Made by a program: the position numbers and the translations under genes
NCBI RefSeq assembly: GCF_014083985.1
Contig: NZ_CP046907.1
Span: forward strand, 5,094,501 to 5,158,500
Length of the DNA stretch: 64,000 bases
Reading direction: 5' to 3'
DNA from: Streptomyces sp. SCUT-3
GTDB taxonomy: Bacteria > Actinomycetota > Actinomycetes > Streptomycetales > Streptomycetaceae
Notes under the pieces: generated by a model
Databases searched by the model: none
What the model saw: only the letters and a program-made list of their open reading frames with translations
What the model was told of the DNA's origin: nothing
Shown: in pieces, positions 1 to 9,903 of the stretch
Layout: the number at the start of each line of letters is the position of its first letter
Numbering within the stretch: the first letter of the stretch is position 1

Positions 1-5
1 GCACC

Positions 6-806
6 GTGCAGGCAGATCAGCAGGAGACACCGGCCGCCCCGCCGTTCCCGGCCACCGGGCGGAGGGTGCTGGTCAGCGGCGCCTCGCGCGGCATCGGCCG
101 CGCGGTGGCGCGGGCGTTCGCGGCCAACGGCGACCGGGTGGCCGTGCACTGGGCCAGCCGCCGCGAGGACGCCGAGGCCACCCTGGCCGGACTGCCCGGG
201 ACGGGGCACGTGCTGCTGGGCGCCGACCTGGCGGACCCCGACGGGGCGGCCCGGCTGGCGGAGGAGGCGACCGCCGCACTCGGGGGCATCGACGTCCTGG
301 TCAACAACGCGGCCGTCAACACCGCGCACCCGCCGGCCGGCACCGCCTACGCCGACTGGACGGCGGCCTGGCGGCAGCACGTCTCCGTCAACCTCCTCGG
401 CACGGCCAACCTCAGCCACCTCGCGGCGGACCGGATGATCGCGCAGGGCACGGGCGGGCGCATCGTCAACGTCGGTTCGCGCGGGGCCTTCCGCGGCGAG
501 CCGGACCACCCCGCCTACGGGGCGACCAAGGCGGCGGTGCACGCACTCGGACAGTCCCTCGCCGTCGCGCTCGCCCCGTACGGCATCGCCGTGACCTCCG
601 TCGCGCCGGGGTTCGTCGAGACCGACCGGGTCGCCCACCGGCTGGCGGGGGAGCAGGGCGCGGCGATCCGCGCCCAGAGCCCCTTCGGCCGCGTCGCCGC
701 GCCCGAGGAGATCGCGTCCGCCGTGCTGTGGCTGGCCTCGCCGGAGGCGCTGTGGGCCTCCGGCACCGTCGTCGACCTCAACGGGGCCTCCCACCTGAGG
801 ACCTGA
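6..806 (+). CDS. SDR family oxidoreductase (3-oxoacyl-ACP reductase type)
   Basis: A 266-residue classical short-chain dehydrogenase/reductase, a cytoplasmic NAD(P)(H)-dependent oxidoreductase. Visible motifs are the Rossmann glycine motif SGASRGIG near residues 24-31, NNAA near residue 99, the active-site serine in NVGSRGAF and the catalytic YGATK (Tyr-x3-Lys), followed by the usual APGFVETD segment. This set is typical of FabG-like enzymes, but the substrate cannot be read from sequence. The GTG at position 6 is used; because the window starts here, a further upstream start cannot be excluded. It is followed at 78 bp by a Nudix gene on the same strand. Confidence 0.85.
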   Translation: MQADQQETPAAPPFPATGRRVLVSGASRGIGRAVARAFAANGDRVAVHWASRREDAEATLAGLPGTGHVLLGADLADPDGAARLAEEATAALGGIDVLVNNAAVNTAHPPAGTAYADWTAAWRQHVSVNLLGTANLSHLAADRMIAQGTGGRIVNVGSRGAFRGEPDHPAYGATKAAVHALGQSLAVALAPYGIAVTSVAPGFVETDRVAHRLAGEQGAAIRAQSPFGRVAAPEEIASAVLWLASPEALWASGTVVDLNGASHLRT

Positions 807-883
807 GAGTCTGAGGGCCCGGGGGCCCGGGGCGGTTTCGTGCGGTCCGTGGCAGGTGCCGCGGACAGAAGGGACAGGAAGCA

Positions 884-1285
884 GTGGCAGGAATCATCGA
901 CAAGGTCGCCTGGATCCGGGTCGAGGAGGGCAAGGTCCTCAGCACCCGGTCCCGGGGGAAGGACGCGTACTACTTCCCCGGCGGCAAGCGCGAGGCGGGC
1001 GAGAGCGACCTGCAGACCCTGGTCCGGGAGGCGGCGGAGGAGCTCACGGTGGAGGTGCTCCCGGAGACCGCCTCCCTCATGGGCGTCTACGAGGCGCAGG
1101 CGCACGGCCGCGCCGACGGCGTCCTCGTCCGCATGACCTGCATGACCGCCGACTACCGCGGCACGTTGACGCCCAGCAGCGAGATCGAGGAAGTGGTCTG
1201 GCTGACGTACGCGGACCGCGACCGGGTCTCCCCGGTCGACCGGTTGATCCTCGACGACCTCAGGGCGTCGGGCCGGCTGCTCTGA
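884..1285 (+). CDS. Nudix hydrolase
   Basis: A 133-residue single-domain Nudix protein that probably hydrolyses a nucleoside diphosphate linked to another moiety. The Nudix box GGKREAGE...REAAEEL is present around residues 37-60, with the metal-binding glutamates; the usual Gly near the end of the box is replaced by Thr. The GTG start at 884 follows a GGACAGGA Shine-Dalgarno-like sequence. It may be co-transcribed with the SDR gene before it. Nothing in the sequence fixes the substrate. Confidence 0.85.
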   Translation: MAGIIDKVAWIRVEEGKVLSTRSRGKDAYYFPGGKREAGESDLQTLVREAAEELTVEVLPETASLMGVYEAQAHGRADGVLVRMTCMTADYRGTLTPSSEIEEVVWLTYADRDRVSPVDRLILDDLRASGRLL

Positions 1286-1410
1286 CCGCGGGACGGCGAA
1301 GGACGCGGGCAAGGGCGCCGACGCCCTCGGGGGTGCCGGGCACGCCCCTCCCGGACGGCGGCCTGGCGCACAATGAGTGCGACAACGCCGTGCCCGTGGG
1401 GAGAACCGCC

Positions 1411-1800
1411 GTGAGCCTGAAGATCACCATCGATCCCGAGTCCGCCGTCGCGCCGTTCGAGCAGGTGCGGTCCCAGGTCTCGGAGCAGGCGCGGGACGGA
1501 CGCCTGCCGGTGGGCCACCGGATGCCGACGGTGCGGGGGCTCGCGGCGGAACTCGGCCTGGCGGCGAACACGGTGGCCAAGGCGTACCGGGCGCTGGAGG
1601 GCGACGGGGTGATCGAGACCCGCGGCCGCAACGGCACGTTCGTCGCCGCGGCCGGTGACGCCGCCGACCGGGAGGCCGCGGCTGCGGCCGCCACCTACGC
1701 CGAGCGGGTGCGGCGGCTCGGGCTGGACCGGGCCGCCGCCCTCGCCGCGGTGGACGAGGCGGTCCGCGCGGCGTACGGGGACGCGGAACCGCAGCGCTGA
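1411..1800 (+). CDS. GntR family transcriptional regulator, YtrA type
   Basis: A 129-residue regulator with a GntR winged helix over residues 10-75 (core VGHRMPTVRGLAAELGLAAN, then TVAKAYRALEGDGVIETRGRNGTFV) and only a short helical tail. That small size is typical of the YtrA subfamily, which often controls adjacent transporter genes. The open frame extends upstream, but the GTG at 1411, preceded by GTGGGGAG, matches the usual N-terminus. It converges with the APC permease gene (stop at 1857). The ligand is unknown. Confidence 0.85.
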   Translation: MSLKITIDPESAVAPFEQVRSQVSEQARDGRLPVGHRMPTVRGLAAELGLAANTVAKAYRALEGDGVIETRGRNGTFVAAAGDAADREAAAAAATYAERVRRLGLDRAAALAAVDEAVRAAYGDAEPQR

Positions 1801-1856
1801 GCCGCAGGCGCCGTGTCCGCGCGGTCCACGCGCCGTGCGGTCCGTGCGGCGCGGGA

Positions 1857-3266
1857 TCAGTGCCGCAGGGCGCGGCGGATCCCGTAGGCGGCCGCGCCGG
1901 CGGCGAGGACGGCGGCCCCGGAGACCACGGAGGTCGCCGGGAGGGCCAGGGCCAGGGCGGCGCAGCCGGCCAGGCCGACGACCGGGACGATCCGCGGCGC
2001 GCGGCCCTCGTCGCGGCGCAGGGTCAGCGCGCTCGCGTTGGCCACCGCGTAGTACGCCAGCACGCCGAACGAGGAGAAGCCGATCGCGCCGCGCACGTCG
2101 GCGGTGGCCGCCAGGACCGCGACCACGACGCCGACCGCCGCCCCCGCGCGGTGCGGGACGTGGAAGCGCGGGTGCACCGCGCCCAGGGCGCGCGGCAGGT
2201 GGCCGTCGCGGGCCATCGCGGAGGCGGTGCGGGAGACGCCCAGGATCAGGGCGAGGAGCGAGCCGAGGGCGGCCACCGCCGCTCCGACGCGCACCACGGG
2301 CGCCAGCCGGCCGGCCCCCGCCGCCTCCACCGCGCGGGCCAGCGGGTCGGCGGCGGCGGCCACGCCGTCCGGGCCCAGGGCGGCCAGGAGCGCGACGGCC
2401 ACGCAGGCGTAGACCGCCAGGGCGATTCCCAGGGCGATCGGGATCGCCCTGGGAATGGTCCGGGAGGGGTCGCGGACCTCCGAGCCGAGGGTGGCGATGC
2501 GGGCGTACCCTGCGAAGGCGAAGAACAGCAGGCCGGCGGCCTGGAGCAGGCCGCCGGCGGTGAGGTCCGCCGCGGAGCCGAGGAGGCCGGACGCTCCGGT
2601 CCCGCCGACGCGTTCGCCGGTCGCGCAGGCCACGACCACCGCGGCCAGGACGGCCAGTACCGTCGCGACGATCGCCCGGGTGAGCCACGCGGCCTTCTGG
2701 ACGCCGACGTGGTTGACGGCGGTGAGCGCCACCACGGCGGCCACCGCCACTGCGTGCGCGTGCTCCGGCCAGGCGTAGGCGCCCACGGTCAGCGCCATCG
2801 CCGCGCAACTGGCGGTCTTGCCGACCACGAACGCCCAGCCGGCCAGGTAGCCCCACAGCTCTCCCAGCCGTTCGCGGCCGTACACGTACGTCCCGCCGGA
2901 GGCGGGGTACAGGGCGGCGAGGCGGGCCGAGGAGGTGGTGTTGCAGTAGGCGACGACGGCGGCGAGCGCGAGCGCGAGGAGAAGGCCGGTCCCGGACCCC
3001 GCGGCGGCGGCAGCGGGCGCGAAGGCCGCGAAGACCCCGGCTCCGATCATGGCGCCCAGGCCGACGACCACGGCGTCGAACGTGCCGAGGCGGCGTGCCG
3101 GGGGAACCGGCACCGCGCCGGACGGGCCGGCGCCGGACGGGTTGGTGCCGGGCACGGCGTCGGGAACGCCGCCCGGGGTGCCGCCGGCGCGGCCGGCGCC
3201 GCCCCCGCCCGCGGGAGAGGCCCCCGAGTCCGGCGGTGTCGCGTCTGTGCCAGTGCCCATGCCCAT
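1857..3266 (-). CDS. APC family amino acid/amine permease
   Basis: A 469-residue integral membrane permease of the amino acid-polyamine-organocation superfamily. After a disordered Gly/Pro-rich leader of about 50 residues it has the family signature GLGAMIGAGVFAAFAPA in the first membrane segment, about twelve hydrophobic helices, and the conserved loop YARIATLGSEVRDPSRTIPRAIP. It probably imports an amino acid or related amine by proton symport. The ATG at 3266 is chosen because it is the first Met before the leader; much longer in-frame extension upstream is shadow sequence. The specificity is not readable. Confidence 0.85.
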   Translation of the reverse strand: MGMGTGTDATPPDSGASPAGGGGAGRAGGTPGGVPDAVPGTNPSGAGPSGAVPVPPARRLGTFDAVVVGLGAMIGAGVFAAFAPAAAAAGSGTGLLLALALAAVVAYCNTTSSARLAALYPASGGTYVYGRERLGELWGYLAGWAFVVGKTASCAAMALTVGAYAWPEHAHAVAVAAVVALTAVNHVGVQKAAWLTRAIVATVLAVLAAVVVACATGERVGGTGASGLLGSAADLTAGGLLQAAGLLFFAFAGYARIATLGSEVRDPSRTIPRAIPIALGIALAVYACVAVALLAALGPDGVAAAADPLARAVEAAGAGRLAPVVRVGAAVAALGSLLALILGVSRTASAMARDGHLPRALGAVHPRFHVPHRAGAAVGVVVAVLAATADVRGAIGFSSFGVLAYYAVANASALTLRRDEGRAPRIVPVVGLAGCAALALALPATSVVSGAAVLAAGAAAYGIRRALRH

Positions 3267-3475
3267 GTCCCGTGCGCTCCGAGTCGTCCGAGGTGATCGG
3301 TCCGATGCAGCGCCGACCCTACAACGGCCGCCCGGGGCGGAACGGGCCCCCGGACGCGGTCCTCCTCCCGCTCCCGCCCTCCCCGCCCCCGCCCTGTTCC
3401 CGCCCTGTTCCCGCCCACCGGCCCCGGTCCGCGCGGCCGGCCGGAACCGGCGGGCCGGAGCGGCCGGGGCGCGGG

Positions 3476-4624
3476 TCACAGGTACAGGCCGTCTGCGGCC
3501 TCGACGGGTGCGGTCGGCATGTCCGGGCCTCCCCGCCGCATCGCGAACAGTTCGGCGAGGGTGGCGCCCGAGGGGCCGACGGACGCCGCGGCCGGGTGGC
3601 CCCGGCCCAGCCAGCCCAGGGCCTCGGCGCGGGTGAGCGGCCCGACCTCGATCCGGGCCAGGCACCGGCCCGGCCGGACCACGGCGGGGTGGAGGCGTTC
3701 GAGGTCCTCGTTGGTGGTGATGCCGACCAGGACGTTGCGGCCCTGGCCGAGCAGGCCGTCGGTGAGGTTGAGCAGGCGGGACAGTGCCTGGCCGGCCGCG
3801 TGCTTGGCCTCGCCGCGGATCAGTTCGTCGCAGTCCTCCAGGAGCAGCAGCCGCCACTTCCCGCTGCCGCCGTCGCCGTCCTCCTCGCCGATGCTGATGT
3901 CCATCAGGTAGCCGGGGTCGTTGAACAGCCGTTCCGGGTCGAGCACGCAGTCCACCCGGCACCAGTCCTGCCAGGAGCGGGCGAGGGTGCGCAGGGCCGA
4001 GGTCTTGCCCGTGCCGGGCGGGCCGTGGAGCAGGAGGAGGCGGCCGGTGACGTCGTCGGGGGTGAGCTTCATCAGGCGGTCCACGGCCTCCGCGACGGGG
4101 GCCGAGTAGTTGGGGCGGACCTCCTCCCAGGGCGAGGCGCCGATCCGCCGCCGGGTGCGGTGGGGACCGCGCCGCGGGGACAGGTGCCAGAAGCCCATCT
4201 CCACGTCGTCGGGCTGGGGTTCGGGTTCCAGTTCGGCGCCCTCGACGGCCCGGGCCAGGACCTGCTCGGCCAGTTCGTCGTCGACGGCGACGACCGTCAC
4301 CTGCGCGCCCCGCCTCCAGCGCTCGGCCTCGACGGTGAAGCCCTCGCCCTCGGCCAGCACGGTGCTGCGGTCGCTGTCCCGGAAGGAGTACAGGACGGTG
4401 GCGTCCTCGGGGAGCAGGCCGGCCTCCGGCCGCACCTGCTGCAGCGAGGCGGCGCGCGCGAACGGCTGCTCCCCGGAGGCGAACCGGCGCAGGAGCAGCG
4501 CGTCCAGGGCGGTGTGCAGGGTGCTGTCGTCGGAGAGGCCGAGGCGGAGGGGCAGGGGGGAGTGCGGCGGCGGTGAGTCGTTCGTGGCCTGCTCCCGGGG
4601 GAGGAAGGGGTGCGCGGAAGGCAT
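3476..4624 (-). CDS. AAA family ATPase with DUF5925-like N-terminal domain
   Basis: A 382-residue protein. Residues 1-150 form a domain that I recognise from memory as DUF5925, found only in actinomycetes; it ends in the conserved stretch MGFWHLSPRRGPHRT. Residues 175-345 form an AAA ATPase core with Walker A GPPGTGKTSA, Walker B LLLLEDCDEL, sensor ITTNEDLERLHPAVVRPGR and the arginine-finger region. The role is unknown; the fold suggests a chaperone-like or remodelling ATPase. The start at 4624 (MPSAHPF) fits homologues; an ATG three codons upstream (4633) is an alternative, and neither has a strong Shine-Dalgarno. Confidence 0.8.
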   Translation of the reverse strand: MPSAHPFLPREQATNDSPPPHSPLPLRLGLSDDSTLHTALDALLLRRFASGEQPFARAASLQQVRPEAGLLPEDATVLYSFRDSDRSTVLAEGEGFTVEAERWRRGAQVTVVAVDDELAEQVLARAVEGAELEPEPQPDDVEMGFWHLSPRRGPHRTRRRIGASPWEEVRPNYSAPVAEAVDRLMKLTPDDVTGRLLLLHGPPGTGKTSALRTLARSWQDWCRVDCVLDPERLFNDPGYLMDISIGEEDGDGGSGKWRLLLLEDCDELIRGEAKHAAGQALSRLLNLTDGLLGQGRNVLVGITTNEDLERLHPAVVRPGRCLARIEVGPLTRAEALGWLGRGHPAAASVGPSGATLAELFAMRRGGPDMPTAPVEAADGLYL

Positions 4625-4780
4625 GCGCCACATGATCCGGCACCGGTGGGGCCCGGGCACGTGGTTTTCCGGGACGCGCGGTTCTCCGGCCCGCACCGCC
4701 TGCCGTCGGGCCCGCTCCGGCCGCCTGCGCGCCCCGGCCGTGTGCGCGCCCCGCCCGTACGCGCGCCCCGCCCGTATGCG

Positions 4781-4821
4781 CGCGTACGCCGCGGGCCCGG
4801 GGAGGGTCCGCGGCGTACGCG
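4781..4821 (-). terminator. Stem-loop terminator after the secreted protease gene
   Basis: An 18-bp inverted repeat (arms 4781-4798 and 4804-4821, one G-T wobble, 5-nt loop) lies 42 bp beyond the stop codon of the protease gene on the minus strand. Stem stability fits a Streptomyces-type terminator without a long U tract. Confidence 0.6.
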
Positions 4822-4862
4822 TGTCACCGTCTGCGGTCACCGGCCGGAACGGCCGGGCCGGA

Positions 4863-6068
<1,206 letters not shown>

Positions 6069-6328
6069 GAGGGGTTTTCCTCCGGTTTGGGACGTGGGGG
6101 TGTCCGTGGGGTGGACAACGCCGATGCGCGTAGACGTGGGGTGAAGCTCTCCGCTACCGACGGGTGAAAGGTTGGTGCATTGGCGTGTTCAAATCAAGAG
6201 TGCTGAGGCATTGTCATATCCGTGACACACCGCGGCAATCAGAAGCCGGACAAGTCCGAACTTTTTCTTGAACGGCCCAAGGGCGCTGCTTCCGGACAAG
6301 TGGCAGAGATCCTGCTACAGGAGGACCC
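6069..6328. promoter_or_regulatory. Divergent regulatory region between two exoenzyme genes
   Basis: This 260-bp region is less GC-rich than its surroundings and serves both the protease (minus) and the SGNH hydrolase (plus). It contains the inverted repeat TGTCA-N6-TGACA at 6212-6227, and a 10-bp direct repeat CCGGACAAGT at 6246-6255 and 6292-6301. No clear -35/-10 pair could be fixed. These are candidate operator sites for joint control. Confidence 0.45.
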
Positions 6329-7123
6329 ATGAGACTGTTCCGCCGTACCGCCTCGGCGCTCGCCGCCGTTCTCCTCGCCTCGGCAGGCGTTCTGACGGGC
6401 GCTTCGCAGGCCGCCGCCGCCACCCCCGCCTACGTCGCCCTCGGCGACAGCTACTCCTCCGGCACCGGTGCCGGGGACTACGGCGACAGCGGCAGCTGCA
6501 AGCGCAGCGCCAACTCCTACCCGGCGCTGTGGGCCGCCGCCAACGCGCCCTCCTCCTTCTCCTTCACCGCCTGCTCGGGCGCGACGACCAGCACCGTCAC
6601 CAGCGGGCAGCTGGCGCCGCTGAACTCCTCCACCGGCCTGGTCAGCGTCAGTGCCGGCGGCAACGACGTCGGCTTCGCCGACGTCATGACCACCTGCGTC
6701 CTGCAGAACGAGAGCGCCTGCCTGTCGGCCGTGGCCACCGCCCGCTCACAGATGGACAGCATGCTCCCGGGCCGGCTGAACACCATGTACTCGGCGATCC
6801 GCAGCAAGGCCCCCAACGCCAAGGTCGTCGTCCTGGGCTACCCGCGCCTGTACAAGCTCAACGGCACCTGCATCGCCGGCCTGCGCGAGAGCGAGCGCGC
6901 CGCGCTCAACGACGCCTCCGACCACCTCAACAGCGTGATCTCCGCCCGCGCCGCGGCCCACGGCTACACCTTCGGCGACGTGCGCGGCACCTTCACCGGC
7001 CACGAGATCTGCTCCGGCGACTCCTGGATCCACAGCGTCACCTTCCCCATCGTCAACTCCTACCACCCCAACAAGAAGGGCCAGGCCGGCGGCTACCTGC
7101 CCGTCCTCAGCGCCAAGGCCTGA
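6329..7123 (+). CDS. Secreted SGNH/GDSL hydrolase (lipase/esterase)
   Basis: A 264-residue secreted esterase or lipase. Residues 1-30 are a Sec signal peptide with AQAAAA-type ending. SGNH block I is ALGDSYSSG with nucleophile Ser41; the oxyanion residues are in block III GGNDVGF (Asn112); block V is SYHPNKKG with His246. Six cysteines (57, 82, 123, 131, 181, 228) fit the three disulphides of Streptomyces enzymes such as the S. rimosus lipase. The ATG at 6329 follows a strong AGGAGG. The gene diverges from the secreted protease, suggesting joint exoenzyme production. Confidence 0.92.
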   Translation: MRLFRRTASALAAVLLASAGVLTGASQAAAATPAYVALGDSYSSGTGAGDYGDSGSCKRSANSYPALWAAANAPSSFSFTACSGATTSTVTSGQLAPLNSSTGLVSVSAGGNDVGFADVMTTCVLQNESACLSAVATARSQMDSMLPGRLNTMYSAIRSKAPNAKVVVLGYPRLYKLNGTCIAGLRESERAALNDASDHLNSVISARAAAHGYTFGDVRGTFTGHEICSGDSWIHSVTFPIVNSYHPNKKGQAGGYLPVLSAKA

Positions 7124-7722
7124 CCGCTCCCGCACCACTTCCTCCGGCGGGCCGCGACCCGGTCCCGCCGCCCGGCCCGGCCGACCGGTGACGACGTCCC
7201 ACCCCGTGGACACCGGCCGGCCGGACCGCCGAAACCGGGGCAGGGCATCACCGAACATCAATTCCTGTTGCACATAACGTGCCGAACAGTCAGACTCGTG
7301 CGGCGCCGGACGTTGTGGAAGGCGTCCTTCCGGCGCTGCCCCTCCCGGTGCGCCGGACCGGCGGGGGAGCCGTGGCCGTCGGGGGAGGGCATCGTACGCG
7401 CGCACCGCGGGGGATCTGCGGCGGGCGGCCGGTGCCCAAGGCCACGGCGCCGCCCGTGGGAACAGGCCCGCCGGGACTCCCGGCGGGCCTGATGCGTCGG
7501 GGCCGCCGTGCCGGGACGTCACGACCGGGGACACCGCAGCCGGGAACGTCACGGCGAGGACGCGGCGATCGTGTACGCGGCCGGAGGCATGTGCGCCGGG
7601 CCCGTGCTCCCGGGCACCCCTGCTGTGATTCCCCTTGCGGGGCCGGAAATACGCTTCTGGCGAAAGGGAGTTGTAGGGTTACCCTGCCCGGGCCGGGTGC
7701 CCTCGTACGGGTGGGGAGTGTC
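7124..7722. other. 600-bp intergenic region with hairpin and operator-like palindrome
   Basis: I see no convincing gene here: the open frames on both strands are Arg/Pro/Gly-rich shadows. There is a relatively AT-rich patch at 7255-7285, a 12-bp perfect hairpin with a 3-nt loop at 7464-7490 that could be a terminator, and a short palindrome AGGGT-T-ACCCT at 7675-7685, about 40 bp before the next start codon, which may be an operator for that gene. Confidence 0.4.
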
Positions 7723-7989
7723 ATGGACCAGATAACGATGCGCAACAGGGCCCGAGTCCCTGCGATCAACTGCGGCGGAAGTGCGTCGAGCGCACGGCTC
7801 GACCGGCACCTGTCCGTGCTCGGGGGGCCGGCCGTCCCCTCCCGCGAGACGGAAGAGGCCGCCCGCCTGATGCGCGAGCTGACCACGCGTGACCCCGCCC
7901 GCGCGAACGCCGCACGCGGAAGCCACGTCTCGCTGTTCGCCCCGCTGCGGCGGCTGCGCCGCTCGCTCCTCGGCGGACACGGCCACTGA
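7723..7989 (+). CDS. Conserved small hypothetical protein
   Basis: An 88-residue basic protein with no recognised domain. It begins MDQITMRNRARVPAINCGGS and ends in an Arg/Leu-rich segment. The ATG at 7723 is preceded by GTGGGGAG at good spacing, and the codon third positions are G/C throughout, which supports real coding; the same frame upstream of 7723 loses that pattern. I believe similar short proteins occur in other Streptomyces, but no function is known. A three-copy tandem repeat follows the stop. Confidence 0.6.
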   Translation: MDQITMRNRARVPAINCGGSASSARLDRHLSVLGGPAVPSRETEEAARLMRELTTRDPARANAARGSHVSLFAPLRRLRRSLLGGHGH

Positions 7990-8008
7990 CGGGCCGGAGC
8001 ACGTCACC

Positions 8009-8065
8009 GCACCGGCCTCCTGAGCCCGCACCGGCCTCCTGAGCCCGCACCGGCCTCCTGAGCCC
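8009..8065. repeat. 19-bp tandem repeat, three perfect copies
   Basis: Three identical head-to-tail copies of GCACCGGCCTCCTGAGCCC lie between two convergent genes, 20 bp after the stop of the small hypothetical gene. Each unit contains an in-frame-independent TGA. Perfect identity suggests recent slippage expansion. Confidence 0.9.
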
Positions 8066-8172
8066 GTGCCCCGGCCGGCGCAGGGCACGTTCCCCCGCCG
8101 CCCGCCCGGGGAGGGGACCCGGGAAGGGGGTGCCCAGGGCGGGGACGCCCCGGGCGGAGGCGGCCCGACGGC

Positions 8173-9477
8173 TCACAGCAGGGCGAACTGGCCGCCCGGG
8201 CCCTCCTCCTGGTGGTCCAGGACGGAGGCGGGCCGGCGTGCACGGGGCAGTACGGGGAGGACGCCCGAGCGGTGCAGGTCGGCGACGGTGATCGCGGCGG
8301 ATTCCGCGTGCAGCCGGGCGGCGAGGGCGCGCTGCGCCGGGCGCAGGCCGTCCAGGAGGGCCAGGACCGTGACCAGTTCGAGGAGTTCGGAGGTCCACGT
8401 CTGCGGCCAGGAGGCCGGCCGGACACGGGCCAGCTCGTCGGCGCCGGAGTCCTCGCCCCCGCCCGCGGGGAGGGGGGAGCGGGCGGCGAACCAGGTCTCC
8501 AGCACCCGTGTCCCGGCCGCGTGGAAGTCCCATGCGCCCTGCGGCACCGGGGCGATGCGGCCGTCCCCGAGGTGCAGCGCCTGCTCGCCGGGATCGTAGT
8601 GCACGGAGGCGGGGAAGCCCGCGGGCCCGGAGGGGACGGCGGCGCGGACGAACGGGCGCTGCCCCCCGGGCATCCGCGGCCGCCCGGAGGGCCGGTCGCG
8701 GGCCGGGTCGGCGCAGCGGTCGCCCCGGGTGTGCAGCCAGACCATCCGGCGGCCGGTCTCCACGCCCTCCCGCCACAGCCCGGGGGACGCGGTGAGCGGC
8801 ACGCCGCAGCCGCCGGCCCCGTGCCGGGCGGTCGCGGTCGCCCAGGCGAGGAAGTCCTCGGCGGTGACGTCGGCGCCCAGGCGGTCCGAGAGGAGGCCGA
8901 GCAGTCCGGGGGCGAGGTTGGGCTCGGCCCCGCCCGGGCGGCGGTACAGGGGCCGGATGCGGCCGGGGCGGCCGGCCGGCGAGCGGCCGTCGGGCAGCAG
9001 GGCCGAGGGGACCAGCGGCGGCCCGGGCGCGTCGGGGACGCGCGGCTGCTCGACGGCGAAGAGCTGCCGGTCGTCGGCGACGCGCCACAGTTCCGGGCGG
9101 GCCCGGTCGATCAGGCGGTGGTCCGGGATCAGCCACTGGTGGTCGAAGGCGCCGCGCAGGATCCGCACCGGGGCGGGGCAGGGGCCGTCGGCGTCGGCCA
9201 GGGGCCCGGTTCCGGCGGTGTGGCCGGGGAGCTGTGCGACGGCGGTGCGCAGGGAGCGTGCCCGGCTGGGGCGGAAGAGTTCGGCGGCCCGCTCCGGGGT
9301 GTCCGCGTCGAGCAGGCGCGTCCAGCGGGCCCTCAGCGACTCGGGGTCGGGGGCCGTGACCCAGGCGCGCCCCGTCTGCAGCGGCGGCACCGACCACGGC
9401 ATGAGGTCGGCCAGCAGAGGTGTCCCGGAGGCGTGCGGTCCGTCGCCGGACCGGCCCCCGGACCCGATCGCCCCCAC
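8173..9477 (-). CDS. Type ISP restriction enzyme C-terminal specificity-domain protein, stand-alone
   Basis: A 434-residue protein that I recognise as the family annotated in Streptomyces as type ISP restriction/modification enzyme. It corresponds only to the C-terminal DNA-specificity part of single-polypeptide type ISP enzymes (LlaGI/LlaBIII). Recognisable stretches are [14 protein letters not shown] at the start, [14 protein letters not shown] in the middle, [33 protein letters not shown] and the end [16 protein letters not shown]. No nuclease, helicase or methyltransferase motif is present and no partner gene is adjacent, so restriction activity is unlikely. The GTG at 9477 follows GGAAGGGG with 5-nt spacing. 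Confidence 0.7.
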   Translation of the reverse strand: MGAIGSGGRSGDGPHASGTPLLADLMPWSVPPLQTGRAWVTAPDPESLRARWTRLLDADTPERAAELFRPSRARSLRTAVAQLPGHTAGTGPLADADGPCPAPVRILRGAFDHQWLIPDHRLIDRARPELWRVADDRQLFAVEQPRVPDAPGPPLVPSALLPDGRSPAGRPGRIRPLYRRPGGAEPNLAPGLLGLLSDRLGADVTAEDFLAWATATARHGAGGCGVPLTASPGLWREGVETGRRMVWLHTRGDRCADPARDRPSGRPRMPGGQRPFVRAAVPSGPAGFPASVHYDPGEQALHLGDGRIAPVPQGAWDFHAAGTRVLETWFAARSPLPAGGGEDSGADELARVRPASWPQTWTSELLELVTVLALLDGLRPAQRALAARLHAESAAITVADLHRSGVLPVLPRARRPASVLDHQEEGPGGQFALL

Positions 9478-9631
9478 CCGGTCCCCTTCCTCTTCCTCAC
9501 GAAGCGGCGGTCGGCCCCTACTGTACTGGGGCCCCGCCCGGCGGGGCGGTGCGACAGGCACGGGCCCGCCGGGCCCGCGGGGGTTCCGCGCGGGCCCCGG
9601 AGGACCGCCTCCGGGCCCCCGCAGGGAGACC

Positions 9632-9643
9632 TACCGGTCGGTA
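9632..9643. promoter_or_regulatory. TACCG-N2-CGGTA palindrome, TetR-type half-sites
   Basis: The 12-bp sequence TACCGGTCGGTA has perfect 5-bp arms. The half-sites are the same as those in the palindrome upstream of the TetR gene at 24055 (TACCGCTCGGTA), so the same regulator may bind. It lies 155 bp upstream of the type ISP-like gene and 260 bp upstream of the ALDH gene. Confidence 0.35.
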
Positions 9644-9848
9644 CGATGCGGGGCGCGGCCGACGTGCCGTCCGCCGCGCCGCCCGCCCGCCCGCCCCGGG
9701 GCCGACGTCGACCGGCTGCCGGGCGGAGGCCGGCCGGACCCGCTGCCCGGCGCCGCCGTCCTCGGCACCGTCCCCGTCCGGGCGGCCCGGGCGCGGGCGG
9801 CCGGAACGCCGTGACCCACGGCACATCCTCCCCGTTCTGGCGCGCCCC

Positions 9849-9865
9849 AACTAGCGCCGCTAGTT
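9849..9865. promoter_or_regulatory. Perfect 17-bp palindrome, candidate operator of ALDH/ADH genes
   Basis: AACTAGCG-C-CGCTAGTT is a perfect inverted repeat with 8-bp arms, unusually AT-rich for this DNA, 38 bp before the aldehyde dehydrogenase GTG. It is a good candidate operator; the TetR at 12659-13336 (end of the same locus) is the nearest unassigned regulator. Confidence 0.6.
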
Positions 9866-9903
9866 TGGACGTGCACCGTACCCGGACCACGAAGGACGAC
9901 GAC

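Larger units (their letters stand above)
9478..9903. other. 426-bp divergent intergenic region
   Basis: No gene is supported here; the Pro/Arg-rich frames are shadows. It holds two palindromes listed separately, at 9632-9643 and 9849-9865, the second just upstream of the aldehyde dehydrogenase start. Confidence 0.5.

Noticed and set aside
7124-7722. Extended coding region upstream of the small gene at 7723
   Set aside because: The in-frame upstream sequence is Pro/Arg/Gly-rich without coding-type codon use, and a good Shine-Dalgarno precedes 7723.
8009-8065. CRISPR array
   Set aside because: The three units are contiguous with no spacers, and no cas genes are present. None of the other repeats has spacers either.
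8173-9477. Active restriction-modification system
   Set aside because: No methyltransferase, helicase or nuclease motif occurs in the protein or its neighbours.
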